DNA of 19,023 nucleotides from DASZHJ01 sp035263705 (lineage in GTDB: Bacteria > Pseudomonadota > Alphaproteobacteria > ATCC43930 > CGMCC-115725): contig DATFRA010000361.1 of NCBI GenBank assembly GCA_035263705.1, positions 1 through 19,023 of the forward strand. The letters run 5' to 3'. Positions 7,319 through 14,350 of the stretch are shown here, piece by piece (within the stretch, counting starts at the first letter, position 1; each line of letters starts with the position of its first letter). Position numbers and translations under genes: made by a program. The notes below the pieces were generated by a model. The model saw only the letters and a list, made by a program, of their open reading frames with translations. It made no database searches and was not told the origin of the DNA.

Positions 7319-7792
7319 ATGAGCCTGCACGAAGAAGTCGACATGCTGAAGCGGATTCCGCTGTTCGCGCAGATCGAGCCGCCGAAGCTGAAGCTCATCG
7401 CCTTCACCAGCGAGCGCGTCGCGTTCGACGCCGGCCACACCCTGTTCCGCCAGGGCGACGCCGCCAACGCCGCCTATGTCATCGTCGAGGGCAAGGCCGA
7501 GGTGATCGTCGAGGGCGCGGGGGGTCCGGTGGTGGTGGCGGTGCTCGGGCCCAACGACTTCTTCGGCGAGATCGCGATCCTCTGCGACGTGCCGCGCACG
7601 GCCTCGGTGCGCGCCGACACGCGCCTCGTCACGCTCCGGATCTCCAAGGAGCTGTTCCTCCGCCTCATCAAGGAATTCCCGACCATGGCGGTCTCGATCA
7701 TGCGCGAGCTCGCCCATCGCCTGGAGCAGACCAACAACCAGCTGCGCACCGAGCACGCCGAGCTCGAGCGTCTCCGACGCATGGTGCACTAG
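7319..7792 (+). CDS. Stand-alone cyclic nucleotide-binding domain protein
   Basis: A 157-aa protein made of one CRP-type cNMP-binding domain (about residues 8-125). The phosphate-binding cassette is clear: FFGEIAIL (81-88), then VPRTASV (91-97), with Glu84 and Arg93 in the positions that contact ribose and cyclic phosphate in CRP/PKA-type domains. The remaining C-terminus (about 120-157) is a charged amphipathic helix, possibly a coiled coil, with no helix-turn-helix, so this is not a DNA-binding CRP. The ATG at 7319 has GGAGG at 7307-7311 and follows the ABC stop by 18 nt, so the two are almost certainly cotranscribed. A regulatory subunit for the ABC protein or for the glycosyltransferases is the simplest inference. 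Ligand (cAMP, cGMP or other) is unknown. Confidence 0.9.
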   Translation: MSLHEEVDMLKRIPLFAQIEPPKLKLIAFTSERVAFDAGHTLFRQGDAANAAYVIVEGKAEVIVEGAGGPVVVAVLGPNDFFGEIAILCDVPRTASVRADTRLVTLRISKELFLRLIKEFPTMAVSIMRELAHRLEQTNNQLRTEHAELERLRRMVH

Positions 7793-7798
7793 CCGATG

Positions 7799-7823
7799 CG
7801 GCTCATCCCGCCGGCATGAGCCG
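7799..7823 (+). promoter_or_regulatory. Hairpin enclosing the methyltransferase start codon
   Basis: CGGCTCAT (7799-7806) and ATGAGCCG (7816-7823) are perfect reverse complements separated by 9 nt. The right arm begins with the ATG of the methyltransferase gene. The hairpin starts 7 nt after the stop of the cNMP-binding gene, within the footprint of a terminating ribosome, and no Shine-Dalgarno precedes the ATG. This looks like an element for translational coupling; function inferred. Confidence 0.5.
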
Positions 7824-8304
7824 TCTCGACAGCTTCATCCGCCGGATGATGGCGCAGCGCGCCTGCCTCGACCGAGCGGCGGACCTGATCAAGGATGTGC
7901 CCGGTCCCCTCCTCGAGCTCGGCCTCGGCAACGGTCGCACCTACGATCACCTGCGGGAGCTCCTGCCCAGGCGCGAGATCTACGTGTTCGAGCGCGAGGT
8001 GGCGGCGCACGCCGACTGCATTCCACCGCCGGAATATCTGATCCTCGGCGATGCCCGTGAGACGCTGCCGATGATGTGGGACCGGCTGCCGCGCAGCGCA
8101 GCGCTCGCCCACCTCGACATGGGCACCGGCGACGTCACGGCCAATCACCGGCTCGCCGGCGAGCTCGCACCGCTGCTGGCGCCGCTCATGCGGACCGGCG
8201 CCGTGGTGGCGAGCGAGCCGCCGATCGATCTCCCGGGCTGGCTCGCCCTCCCGCTGCCGATCGGCGTCCGCGAGGACCGGTATCACCTCTACCGGGTGGG
8301 ATAG
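7816..8304 (+). CDS. Small class I SAM-dependent methyltransferase (Methyltransf_17-like)
   Basis: A 162-aa Rossmann methyltransferase. Motif I is LLELGLGNGRTYDHL (32-46), and an acidic end of strand 2 is seen at YVFEREV (56-62); a LILGDARETLP segment and ALAHLDMGTGD follow at motif III/IV positions. Size and motif style match the small proteobacterial family I know as Pfam Methyltransf_17 (PF12692), whose substrate I do not know. The gene follows the cNMP-binding gene by 23 nt; its ATG is in the right arm of a hairpin and has no obvious ribosome binding site, suggesting coupled translation. It could methylate a sugar or lipid product of the locus, but this is only contextual. It converges with the GFA-family gene at 8385. 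Confidence 0.82.
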   Translation: MSRLDSFIRRMMAQRACLDRAADLIKDVPGPLLELGLGNGRTYDHLRELLPRREIYVFEREVAAHADCIPPPEYLILGDARETLPMMWDRLPRSAALAHLDMGTGDVTANHRLAGELAPLLAPLMRTGAVVASEPPIDLPGWLALPLPIGVREDRYHLYRVG

Positions 8305-8384
8305 CGCTCGCCGATTATTGGGGCGGCCCCGGGTCTTCACGGCCCCGTTTCGAACCGCCCGATGCCCTCGAACCGCCGGTAGCG

Positions 8385-8810
8385 CTACTCGGAGATCGTC
8401 TCGCCCGATCCGCCGAACTCCTTCGGGAAGTCTTTCATCTTCGGAAGCCCGTCGCGCATCGGCAGCACGGTCTCGGCGTAATTGACGTGGATCCCCGGCG
8501 TGAAGGCGAGGGTCGGCAGCGTCGCTGCGTAGACGTCAACCAATCCCAGTGGCGGATGATTGCTCATCACGTGGCCGCCGCATTTCTTGCAGAACTGCCG
8601 CTGGCTCACTGGGGTCTTCTGGAACATGCCGAGGTGCTCGGCGCCCGCCGTTACCCTGACCGCGCCGGGCTTCCAGAGCGTGAAGGCGTTGACCGGGCCC
8701 GCCGACCACGACCGGCACGACCGGCAGTGGCAATAGCCCATGCCTTCGGGCTCGCCCGATACCTCGATCTTGACTGCACCGCAGAAGCACTCGCCCTTGA
8801 ATGTCGCCAT
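8385..8810 (-). CDS. GFA family protein (CENP-V/GFA zinc domain)
   Basis: A 141-aa protein with the full cysteine pattern of the GFA (glutathione-dependent formaldehyde-activating enzyme-like) fold: CFC at 8-10, CHCRSC at 27-32, and CKKC at 74-77 followed by GGHV. These seven Cys bind two zinc ions in characterised relatives. Length is standard. The ATG at 8810-8808 has GAGGAG at 8817-8822. Most family members have no proven formaldehyde-related activity, so only the family is assigned. It stands alone, converging with the methyltransferase gene on its left, with 256 bp of noncoding DNA before the next gene on its right. Confidence 0.9.
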   Translation of the reverse strand: MATFKGECFCGAVKIEVSGEPEGMGYCHCRSCRSWSAGPVNAFTLWKPGAVRVTAGAEHLGMFQKTPVSQRQFCKKCGGHVMSNHPPLGLVDVYAATLPTLAFTPGIHVNYAETVLPMRDGLPKMKDFPKEFGGSGETISE

Positions 8811-9066
8811 GCTGATCTCCTCATATTTCCGGCCGCTTCACGGACACTAATCCGAAAAGCTCTGGCTCGCTGCTTACTCGCCTTCAAGGCCGGGGCCCGT
8901 CGCGCCGCGTTTGGCGAGTGGGACCCGGCACAACCGACGCACTAAATGGAGTCCCAGTGTCCAGTCACAAACGAAGATTCCTATGGAGACCCATTAGCTC
9001 GATTATTAACAATGCAGCAAAGCGGCAACGCTCGCAGCTTTCACCGGGTCTCCACGGTTCTCGCGA
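8811..9066. other. Noncoding interval between GFA gene and LysR gene, partly AT-rich
   Basis: No gene is supported here. The first part carries the ribosome binding site and presumably the promoter of the GFA gene. The part from 8941 to 9060 is 50% GC (60 of 120 by count), well below the surrounding coding DNA. It holds a 9-bp inverted repeat and near-copies ATGGAGTCCC (8946-8955) and ATGGAGACCC (8983-8992). Small open readings crossing it have no coding character. Confidence 0.5.
8984..9054. repeat. Perfect 9-bp inverted repeat downstream of the LysR gene
   Basis: TGGAGACCC (8984-8992) and GGGTCTCCA (9046-9054) are exact reverse complements separated by 53 bp, ending 12 bp past the LysR stop. 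The spacing is too long for a standard intrinsic terminator and no T-tract follows. It may be a scar of insertion, a long-loop RNA structure or chance. Confidence 0.5.
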
Positions 9067-10077
9067 TCAGCCTGCGCCGACGATATGCTGGTCGGCGACT
9101 ACCTTCATTTCTACCCGAAGCCAGTCGCGAAAGCGCGCCACTTTCGCGCGCCACGCAGCCTCGGGACGACAGACAAAGAAATATCGATACGCGCTCGGCG
9201 CGATCTGAGGTAGCACGCGGACGAGGCGTCCGGCTGCGAGGCTGTCGCTGGCGAGGCTCGTGCGCGCCATCGCGACGCCCTGGCCGAGGAGTGCCGCCTC
9301 CAGCGCCAGGTGAGCCTGGGTGAAGCGGGACCCGGCCCCGAGCCGCGGATCGTCACCGCGGACGCCGACTTGAGCGAGCCAGGATTTCCACCCCGTGCCG
9401 CTCCCGTCGCCGTCGGCCGTCGAGTCATGCAGCAACGGCATGTCGAGCAACTCGTCGACCGTCTCGATTACCCCGTATCGCGACAGCAGAAGCGGCGTGC
9501 AGACAGGACCAACACTGTCGGGCGCCAGCGGCGTGGTGGAGAGGCCGGGGTAGCCTCCGAGGCCAAAGCGGATCGCAACCTCCGCACCGTCCTCGGCGTG
9601 CAGATCTACCGGCTGCTCGTCGGCCATCACGAGCACCTCAATGTCCGGATGGGCGTACTGGAACCGCGGCAGCCGCCGCACCAACCAGCAGGACGCGAAG
9701 GACGGCAGCATGCTGACCGCAAGGGGTCCGGACTCCGATCGCTGGTCGAGCTCGCTCACCGCGCAGGCGATTCGGGCCAAACCCTCGCGAACGCCCTGCG
9801 CCAAACGCTCGCCATCGGCGGTCAGTTCCAGCTTGCGGATGAGCCGGCGGAACAAGTTGACACCGAGCTCGGCCTCCAATCCCTGCACACGTTGACTGAC
9901 AGCGCCTTGGGTAACGTGCAGCTCGGCCGCTGCCTTGGTAAAGCTCGCATGGCGCGCCGCCGCCTCGAAGACGCGCAAAGCCTCGAGCGCCGGCGGACGC
10001 ACCCGCTTGACCGACGGCACGGCGCTGGCGATGGATTGCGACAAGGCATTGCACTGATATTTGTGCACTGGGTTCAC
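9067..10077 (-). CDS. LysR-type transcriptional regulator, GcvA-like
   Basis: A 336-aa LysR family protein. The winged helix-turn-helix is clear at about residues 29-85: PPALEALRVFEAAARHASF, then TKAAAELHVTQGAVSQRVQGLE, the GcvA/AmpR-like version. A periplasmic-binding-protein-type effector domain follows (about 110-320). The start is uncertain: the first in-frame start is GTG at 10077, with further GTGs at residues 4, 20 and 26 and no good Shine-Dalgarno. Relatives usually begin only a few residues before PPALEAL, so a shorter product is likely. LysR regulators usually act on a divergent neighbour, but there is no gene on the other strand here. The targets may be the GFA gene (same strand, downstream) or distant genes. 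Confidence 0.9.
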   Translation of the reverse strand: MNPVHKYQCNALSQSIASAVPSVKRVRPPALEALRVFEAAARHASFTKAAAELHVTQGAVSQRVQGLEAELGVNLFRRLIRKLELTADGERLAQGVREGLARIACAVSELDQRSESGPLAVSMLPSFASCWLVRRLPRFQYAHPDIEVLVMADEQPVDLHAEDGAEVAIRFGLGGYPGLSTTPLAPDSVGPVCTPLLLSRYGVIETVDELLDMPLLHDSTADGDGSGTGWKSWLAQVGVRGDDPRLGAGSRFTQAHLALEAALLGQGVAMARTSLASDSLAAGRLVRVLPQIAPSAYRYFFVCRPEAAWRAKVARFRDWLRVEMKVVADQHIVGAG

Positions 10078-10291
10078 CAGAGCGCTCGATAAGGCAGTGA
10101 GCCGGGAGCCTCGCGCTTGATTCCTGTTATGAGTTGATGATTCCGGCAGAAAACTTTACGTTTCCTGCTAAATCGGCACGTAGCCACGTTAAAGGCACAT
10201 CACGGAAGAGTTGCCAGCCATCGGAGAAGCCTGCTTGCAGAGCGGGCGCGCCGCGCGCCTCCCGGCAGGCGCGTGCTTATGGGCTCACGCG
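10078..10291. other. AT-rich noncoding interval upstream of the LysR gene
   Basis: No gene is seen. The segment 10121-10200 is 44% GC (35 of 80), the most AT-rich stretch I noticed in the window. It probably carries the LysR promoter and any self-operator. An imperfect inverted pair, CTTTACGT (10155-10162) and ACGTTAAAG (10187-10195), could be a binding site, but no consensus supports this. Confidence 0.45.
10252..10275 (-). terminator. GC-rich hairpin after the purple acid phosphatase gene
   Basis: CGCGCCT (10254-10260) and AGGCGCG (10267-10273) form a 7-bp stem with a 6-nt loop, extendable by a G-U and a C-G pair. It starts about 17 nt beyond the phosphatase stop in the direction of transcription. 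No U-tract follows, so it is at best a weak or factor-assisted terminator. Confidence 0.35.
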
Positions 10292-11896
10292 CTAGTCGCG
10301 GCGTGGCCTGCGGAGCGTGAAGCTCTCGAAGGAGGCGAGCCGGCCGTCGCGGCCCGCCACGTCATAATAGGTCACCGTGATCGTGGTGAACCCGCCGGGC
10401 TTCGTACCGGGATCGAGGGCGAAGGCCGCGAAGTCGTAGGAATGGGCGGCGTTGCGCACGGCCGACCACGGTGCCTCCTCCTTGACGTAGATCGGCGGAC
10501 GCTTGCCGGTCCCGGACTCGGGCTCGCCGACGGCAGTGATCACCCGGCAGGCCGGCGGGTCGAAGAAGAGCTGGTTCGACGGCACGGAGGTGCCGCCGCC
10601 GCCGATCACCATGTGCACGGTGCCCTTGGTCGTGTCGATCACGTCGGTGGCCGTGCCCACGGCGATTGGCGTCAGGGTGGCGTTCGATTGCTGCCCGCGG
10701 ATCGGGTGTGAGCGCTCGTAATGATGCTCGTGGCCGCACACCACGAGGTCGACGGCGTACTTGTCGAGTAGCGGTACCCATTCCTGTCGGATCCCGAGGT
10801 CGGCGCCGTTGAACTTGTCGACGGTGGAGATCGCGACCTGGTGCATGCACACCACGATCCAGTCGATGTTGCGGTCGGCGCGCGCCGCCGCTAGTTCCTT
10901 CTCGAGCCAAGCCTTCTGCGCGCCCTTGGAATAGCCGCGGACGTAGGAATTGCCGCCGTCCTGGTAGCAGACGTCATCATTGGCGATGCTGATCACCCGC
11001 ATGGAGCCCGCGGTGAAGGCGTACCAGAGCCCACGCGTCACGTCGGTCTGGCCCGCCGCCGGCGGCAGCGAGAAATAGGTCTGATAGGCCTGGTAGCCGA
11101 TCGGCCCGTTGCCGAGCTCGTTCTCGTGGTTGCCGGCGGCCGGCATCCAGGGACGATTGCGGGCGCTCCGGCTGTTGTTGTCCCAGAAGTCCCACCAGGT
11201 GCGGATCCGGTCCTCGGCGATGTTGGCGTAGCAGAGGTCGCCGTTGAGCAAATGGAAGAGCGGCCGGAGCCGCTCCACGCCGAGCGTCGTGTCCGCCGCC
11301 GCCGGCGAGCCCAGATTGTCGTTCACGAATGGCGGATTCGGAATCGTGACGCCCGCGGGTGGCGCATACTTTTTGCCGAGGGTTGGCGTGCCCTGGTCGC
11401 CGAAGCTGGTGAAAGTGAGCGGCGCCCGGCCCCGCGGCGCCGTGCGGAACGTGCCGAACTCCGGCTCCGCGCCGTCCTGCAGGGCGCTATAGAGGTAGGC
11501 GGCATCGGGTTGCAGCCGGCCGAGCCTCGCATGGTAGGCGTAAACGACCTGGCCCGACTTCGCGTCCTTGTAGCTGGTCTCATGGGCACCGACGGTCTGC
11601 TCGAGCTTCCCGTCGAGACGTCCAAGCAGGACGCGAGGATGCTGCGCGGGCTGCAGCGTATGCCAGGACACCACCATTTCCGAGGCGGCATCGCCGCCGA
11701 ACTGCAGATGCAACCCCGCGACCGGCGGCGTCGCCGCCGGATCGGATCGGGGACGCGCGCCCGTCCCAGGCGCCGCCGCCGCATGCGCCATTCCGATGAG
11801 GGAAGCAGCCACCACGGCTCCGCCGCCGATACTGGCGGCCGCGAGCAGCTTGCGGCGGCTGAGCTCTAGGCTGGGATCGTTATCCCATGCGTTCAT
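10292..11896 (-). CDS. Purple acid phosphatase-like metallophosphoesterase, Tat-exported
   Basis: A 534-aa secreted phosphatase. The N-terminus has a twin-arginine signal (LSRRKLL at 12-18, a hydrophobic stretch, and cleavage likely after AHA near 39). A fibronectin-III-like domain follows (about 55-155, containing MVVSWHT), as in plant and bacterial purple acid phosphatases. The metal-site motifs are all present in order: SFGDQG (164-169), GDLCY (219-223), GNHE (255-258), MH (351-352) and GHEHHYERS (388-396). The enzyme should hydrolyse phosphomonoesters or related compounds outside the cytoplasm using a dimetal centre. It lies 69 bp downstream of the response regulator on the same strand, so it may belong to that regulator's transcript or regulon. 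The ATG at 11896 has no strong Shine-Dalgarno. A start-proximal palindrome, GCGACC-G-GGTCGC, spans 11898-11910. Confidence 0.92.
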   Translation of the reverse strand: MNAWDNDPSLELSRRKLLAAASIGGGAVVAASLIGMAHAAAAPGTGARPRSDPAATPPVAGLHLQFGGDAASEMVVSWHTLQPAQHPRVLLGRLDGKLEQTVGAHETSYKDAKSGQVVYAYHARLGRLQPDAAYLYSALQDGAEPEFGTFRTAPRGRAPLTFTSFGDQGTPTLGKKYAPPAGVTIPNPPFVNDNLGSPAAADTTLGVERLRPLFHLLNGDLCYANIAEDRIRTWWDFWDNNSRSARNRPWMPAAGNHENELGNGPIGYQAYQTYFSLPPAAGQTDVTRGLWYAFTAGSMRVISIANDDVCYQDGGNSYVRGYSKGAQKAWLEKELAAARADRNIDWIVVCMHQVAISTVDKFNGADLGIRQEWVPLLDKYAVDLVVCGHEHHYERSHPIRGQQSNATLTPIAVGTATDVIDTTKGTVHMVIGGGGTSVPSNQLFFDPPACRVITAVGEPESGTGKRPPIYVKEEAPWSAVRNAAHSYDFAAFALDPGTKPGGFTTITVTYYDVAGRDGRLASFESFTLRRPRRD

Positions 11897-11965
11897 GGCG
11901 ACCGGGTCGCTCCGCGGTTGACGCGGCCGACCCTATCGCAACTCGATGACAGTTAGGCGTCGTCG

Positions 11966-12757
11966 CTACGCCAGCTTCCAGCGATACCCGAAGCTCGCGT
12001 AGTTCTCGATGCCGGTGAAACCGTCGTCGATGGCGCGGAATTTCTTGCGGATCCGCTTGATGAAGGTGCGGACGTTGGTGCGGTAACCCTCGCTGCCGTA
12101 GCCCGCGACGAAGTCCTTGCCGTGCACGAGGTCATAGAGCTCGCGATAGGAGACGTCCTCGCCGGGCTTCATCGCGAGCCGCGAGACCATCCGGAACTCC
12201 GTCAGCGTGAGCTCGATCACCTCGCTGCGCCAGTAGGCGCGGTGGGTGTCGAAGCGCAGCTCGAGATCGCCCAAGCGGATCTGCGACGCCTGCGCGTGGC
12301 TCGGCGCCGGCGAGGTCTTCTGGGACTCGACGATCAGGTCGATGCGCTTCATGAGGATCCCGACTCGGCGAGACTTGTCGATGAAGTCCACGGCGCCGCC
12401 CGCGAGCGCCGCCTCCTCGTGGGTGTCGTCGCTGAGTGCAGTCAGGAAGATCACCGGCGTCGCAATGCTGCGCTCGCGCAGTTGGCGCAGCACCTCGAGC
12501 CCGTTCATCTCCGGCATGCGCCAGTCCAGCAGGATCGCGTCGGCTGAATTGCCGGCGTCGAGATGATCGAGCGCCGCACGGCCGCCGCCGAAGCTCGTGA
12601 CGTCGAGCCCACCGTCGGCCAGATTCATATGCAGGGCGTCGCGATAGAGATCGTCGTCGTCCACCAGGAGAACGCAGGTGCGCCGGGGTTCGCTCGAATA
12701 GCCCACGGTGGGCGGCTGAGGCCTCTCGACGACGGTAACGTCGGTCTGCTCAATCAT
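11966..12757 (-). CDS. Orphan OmpR/PhoB-family response regulator, ChvI-like
   Basis: A 263-aa two-domain regulator. Receiver domain (about 27-145): LLVDDDD supplies the acidic pocket (Asp33/Asp34), Asp78 in ILLDWRMPEMNG is the phosphorylation site, Thr106 lies in FLTAL and Lys128 in DFIDKS. Conserved switch residues are intact. The C-terminal winged-helix domain (about 160-263) contains LTLTEFRM, a recognition-helix region NVRTFIKRIRKKFR, and the FGYRW end, resembling ChvI more than PhoB. The start at 12757 is fixed by GAGGAG at 12764-12769; longer readings to 12934 lack this support. No histidine kinase is adjacent. Downstream, 69 bp away, is the purple acid phosphatase gene, a possible target. 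Confidence 0.9.
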   Translation of the reverse strand: MIEQTDVTVVERPQPPTVGYSSEPRRTCVLLVDDDDLYRDALHMNLADGGLDVTSFGGGRAALDHLDAGNSADAILLDWRMPEMNGLEVLRQLRERSIATPVIFLTALSDDTHEEAALAGGAVDFIDKSRRVGILMKRIDLIVESQKTSPAPSHAQASQIRLGDLELRFDTHRAYWRSEVIELTLTEFRMVSRLAMKPGEDVSYRELYDLVHGKDFVAGYGSEGYRTNVRTFIKRIRKKFRAIDDGFTGIENYASFGYRWKLA

Positions 12758-12763
12758 GGCCAG

Positions 12764-12769
12764 CTCCTC
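12764..12769 (-). promoter_or_regulatory. Shine-Dalgarno deciding the response regulator start
   Basis: GAGGAG on the minus strand, 6 nt before the ATG at 12757-12755, selects this start over in-frame codons further upstream. About 40 nt further upstream, CATAAT (12807-12812, minus strand) is a possible -10 box without a clear -35. Confidence 0.6.
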
Positions 12770-12895
12770 GCAGTGCCAATGAAGGTGCTCGGCAATGTCG
12801 CCGGAGATTATGACTGCCGTGTGATGCGAATGTGGTAGTTCCGCGTTTGTGATGTCCGGAACCGAACCGATGCCGCACCTCGATGGAACTGCGAC

Positions 12896-12911
12896 TGACC
12901 CGAGGGGGTCA
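12896..12911 (-). terminator. Perfect hairpin after the acyl-CoA synthetase gene
   Basis: TGACCC (12896-12901) and GGGTCA (12906-12911) form a perfect 6-bp stem with a GAGG tetraloop, 23 nt past the stop of the last operon gene. There is no U-tract on the downstream side, so it may only stabilise the 3' end or assist termination. Confidence 0.4.
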
Positions 12912-12934
12912 CGCACCGCGAGCGCGTGTGGCAA

Positions 12935-14350
12935 TCATGAGACGCCATTGCGCGCTCTCTCGCGCAGCGTCGGATAGCGCGCGAGCAGGCCCGCGCACTC
13001 CGCCATCGCCTCGACGTCGTTGAAGACAGGAACGCCCGCGGCCTCGAGGCTCGCGAACCAAGCGGCCTTCTCCGGCAGCGTCCCCATCATGGAATGCATG
13101 AACGGGACCGGCACGCCGCGCGCGAGCTCGGCGAGTCGCGCGACGATCGGCGATGCATCGACCATGAACGGCACCACGTGGATGCCGAGAATGGCGTCGA
13201 ACGCCTGGGCGCCCTCCTTGATCGCGCAGTCGACCGTGAGACCGAACCGCTCCTCGCGCGCGTCCGCGAGCAGATCGAGCGGATTGGCGACTGACGCCTC
13301 CGGCGGCAACGCCGCGCGCAGCGCCGCTGCCATGCCGGGCGGCAGCGGCGCGAGGTCGAGGCCCTCGGCGGCCGCGCGGTCCGTGCAGAGCACACCGGGC
13401 CCGCCGGAATTGGAGAGGATGAGCGCGCGCTTGCCGATGCCGTGGGGAAAGGCGCCGAAGCCTTTGGCGGCCAGCAGCAACCGCCGCAGGCTCTTCACCC
13501 GGAGCACGCCGCACGCGCCCGTGAAGGCCTCCATCTCGCGGTCGTCCTGGGGCGCGGCGCCCGTATGCGCTATGGCCGCCCGCGCGCCGGGACCGGTGCG
13601 GCCGCCGATCAGCGCCACCACCGGCTTCTCCGCCGCGACCCGCCGCGCGACGGCGCGGAACCGGTCCTTGTCCTCGATGCTCTCGATATAGAGCAGCGCC
13701 GCCGTCACCGCAGGGTCGCCGCCGAGGTACTCCAGATAATCGGTGACGCCGAGCTGCACCGCATTCCCCACGGAGACGATGGTGCCGAGCGGGATCGCGA
13801 GGCCGTGCGCCGCCGCGATCGCTTCCTCCGCGAGCGCCCCCGATTGCGTGACGAACGCGATGGCGCCGCGGGCGTTGGGTCCGGGCGGCATGTCGCGCAG
13901 GAACGTGGCGGCGAACCGCGCGCCAGCGGGGAGGTGAATGATCCCCGCGCAATTCGGGCCCACGACGGTGAGGTCATGCTCGGCGATGAGCGCGCGCAGC
14001 TCGCGGTCGCGCGCCTTCCCCGCCTCGCCCGCCTCCGCGAAGCCGCCCGGCAGGATGAGGAGATGGCGATGTTGGCTCGCCGCAGCCTCGCGCACGGCAT
14101 CGAGGATCAGATCCGGCCGGATCACAATCACCGCGAGATCGGCGGGGTGGTTGAGCTCGCCCAGGCTCTTGCGCACGGCGAGCCCGAACATCTCGCCGCC
14201 CTTGGGGTTGACCGGTATGATCTCGCCGGTGAAGCCGGAGATGCGCAGGTTCTGCAGGACGGCGCCGCCGGACGAGGTCGCACGCTCGCCCGCGCCCACG
14301 ACGGCGACGCTGCGGGGCGAGAAGAAGGGTCTCAGGTCGTGGCGCGTCAT
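12935..14350 (-). CDS. NDP-forming acyl-CoA synthetase, alpha (CoA-binding/ligase) half
   Basis: A 471-aa protein built like the alpha subunit of ADP-forming acetyl-CoA synthetases. The N-terminal CoA-binding Rossmann domain has FFSPRSVAVVGAG near residues 9-21 and IIPVNPKGGEMFG. Next come VVGPNCAGIIH and FVTQSGALAEE, typical of succinyl-CoA-ligase-like domains. The phospho-histidine motif HTGA is at 262-265 (His262), and the last domain has ILSNSGGPGVL. The C-terminal ATP-grasp (beta) domain of single-chain versions is absent, so a separate beta subunit is needed and none is seen in the window. The ATG at 14350 overlaps the exonuclease III stop (ATGA), making this the last gene of the long leftward operon. 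It may activate or release CoA on an acid from the aromatic pathway, which is an inference. Confidence 0.87.
   Translation of the reverse strand: MTRHDLRPFFSPRSVAVVGAGERATSSGGAVLQNLRISGFTGEIIPVNPKGGEMFGLAVRKSLGELNHPADLAVIVIRPDLILDAVREAAASQHRHLLILPGGFAEAGEAGKARDRELRALIAEHDLTVVGPNCAGIIHLPAGARFAATFLRDMPPGPNARGAIAFVTQSGALAEEAIAAAHGLAIPLGTIVSVGNAVQLGVTDYLEYLGGDPAVTAALLYIESIEDKDRFRAVARRVAAEKPVVALIGGRTGPGARAAIAHTGAAPQDDREMEAFTGACGVLRVKSLRRLLLAAKGFGAFPHGIGKRALILSNSGGPGVLCTDRAAAEGLDLAPLPPGMAAALRAALPPEASVANPLDLLADAREERFGLTVDCAIKEGAQAFDAILGIHVVPFMVDASPIVARLAELARGVPVPFMHSMMGTLPEKAAWFASLEAAGVPVFNDVEAMAECAGLLARYPTLRERARNGVS

Noticed and set aside
6212..7789. Leftward open frame of 525 codons
   Set aside because: Antisense to both the ABC and cNMP genes and would span their junction; His/Glu/Arg-rich mirror of their codons.
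7319..7792. Calling the cNMP-binding protein a CRP/FNR transcription regulator
   Set aside because: There is no helix-turn-helix; after the binding domain only a short coiled-coil-like helix remains.
8305..8384. Possible bidirectional terminator between the converging methyltransferase and GFA genes
   Set aside because: Only short pairings (GGGG-CGG-CCCC, GGGCGG/CCGCCC with a 28-nt loop) and direct repeats (GGCCCCG twice, TCGAACCGCC twice) are present, with no T-tract; not enough to call.
8918..9323. Small rightward open frames across the LysR 3' end
   Set aside because: They overlap the LysR C-terminus on the opposite strand and lack a ribosome binding site and coding character.
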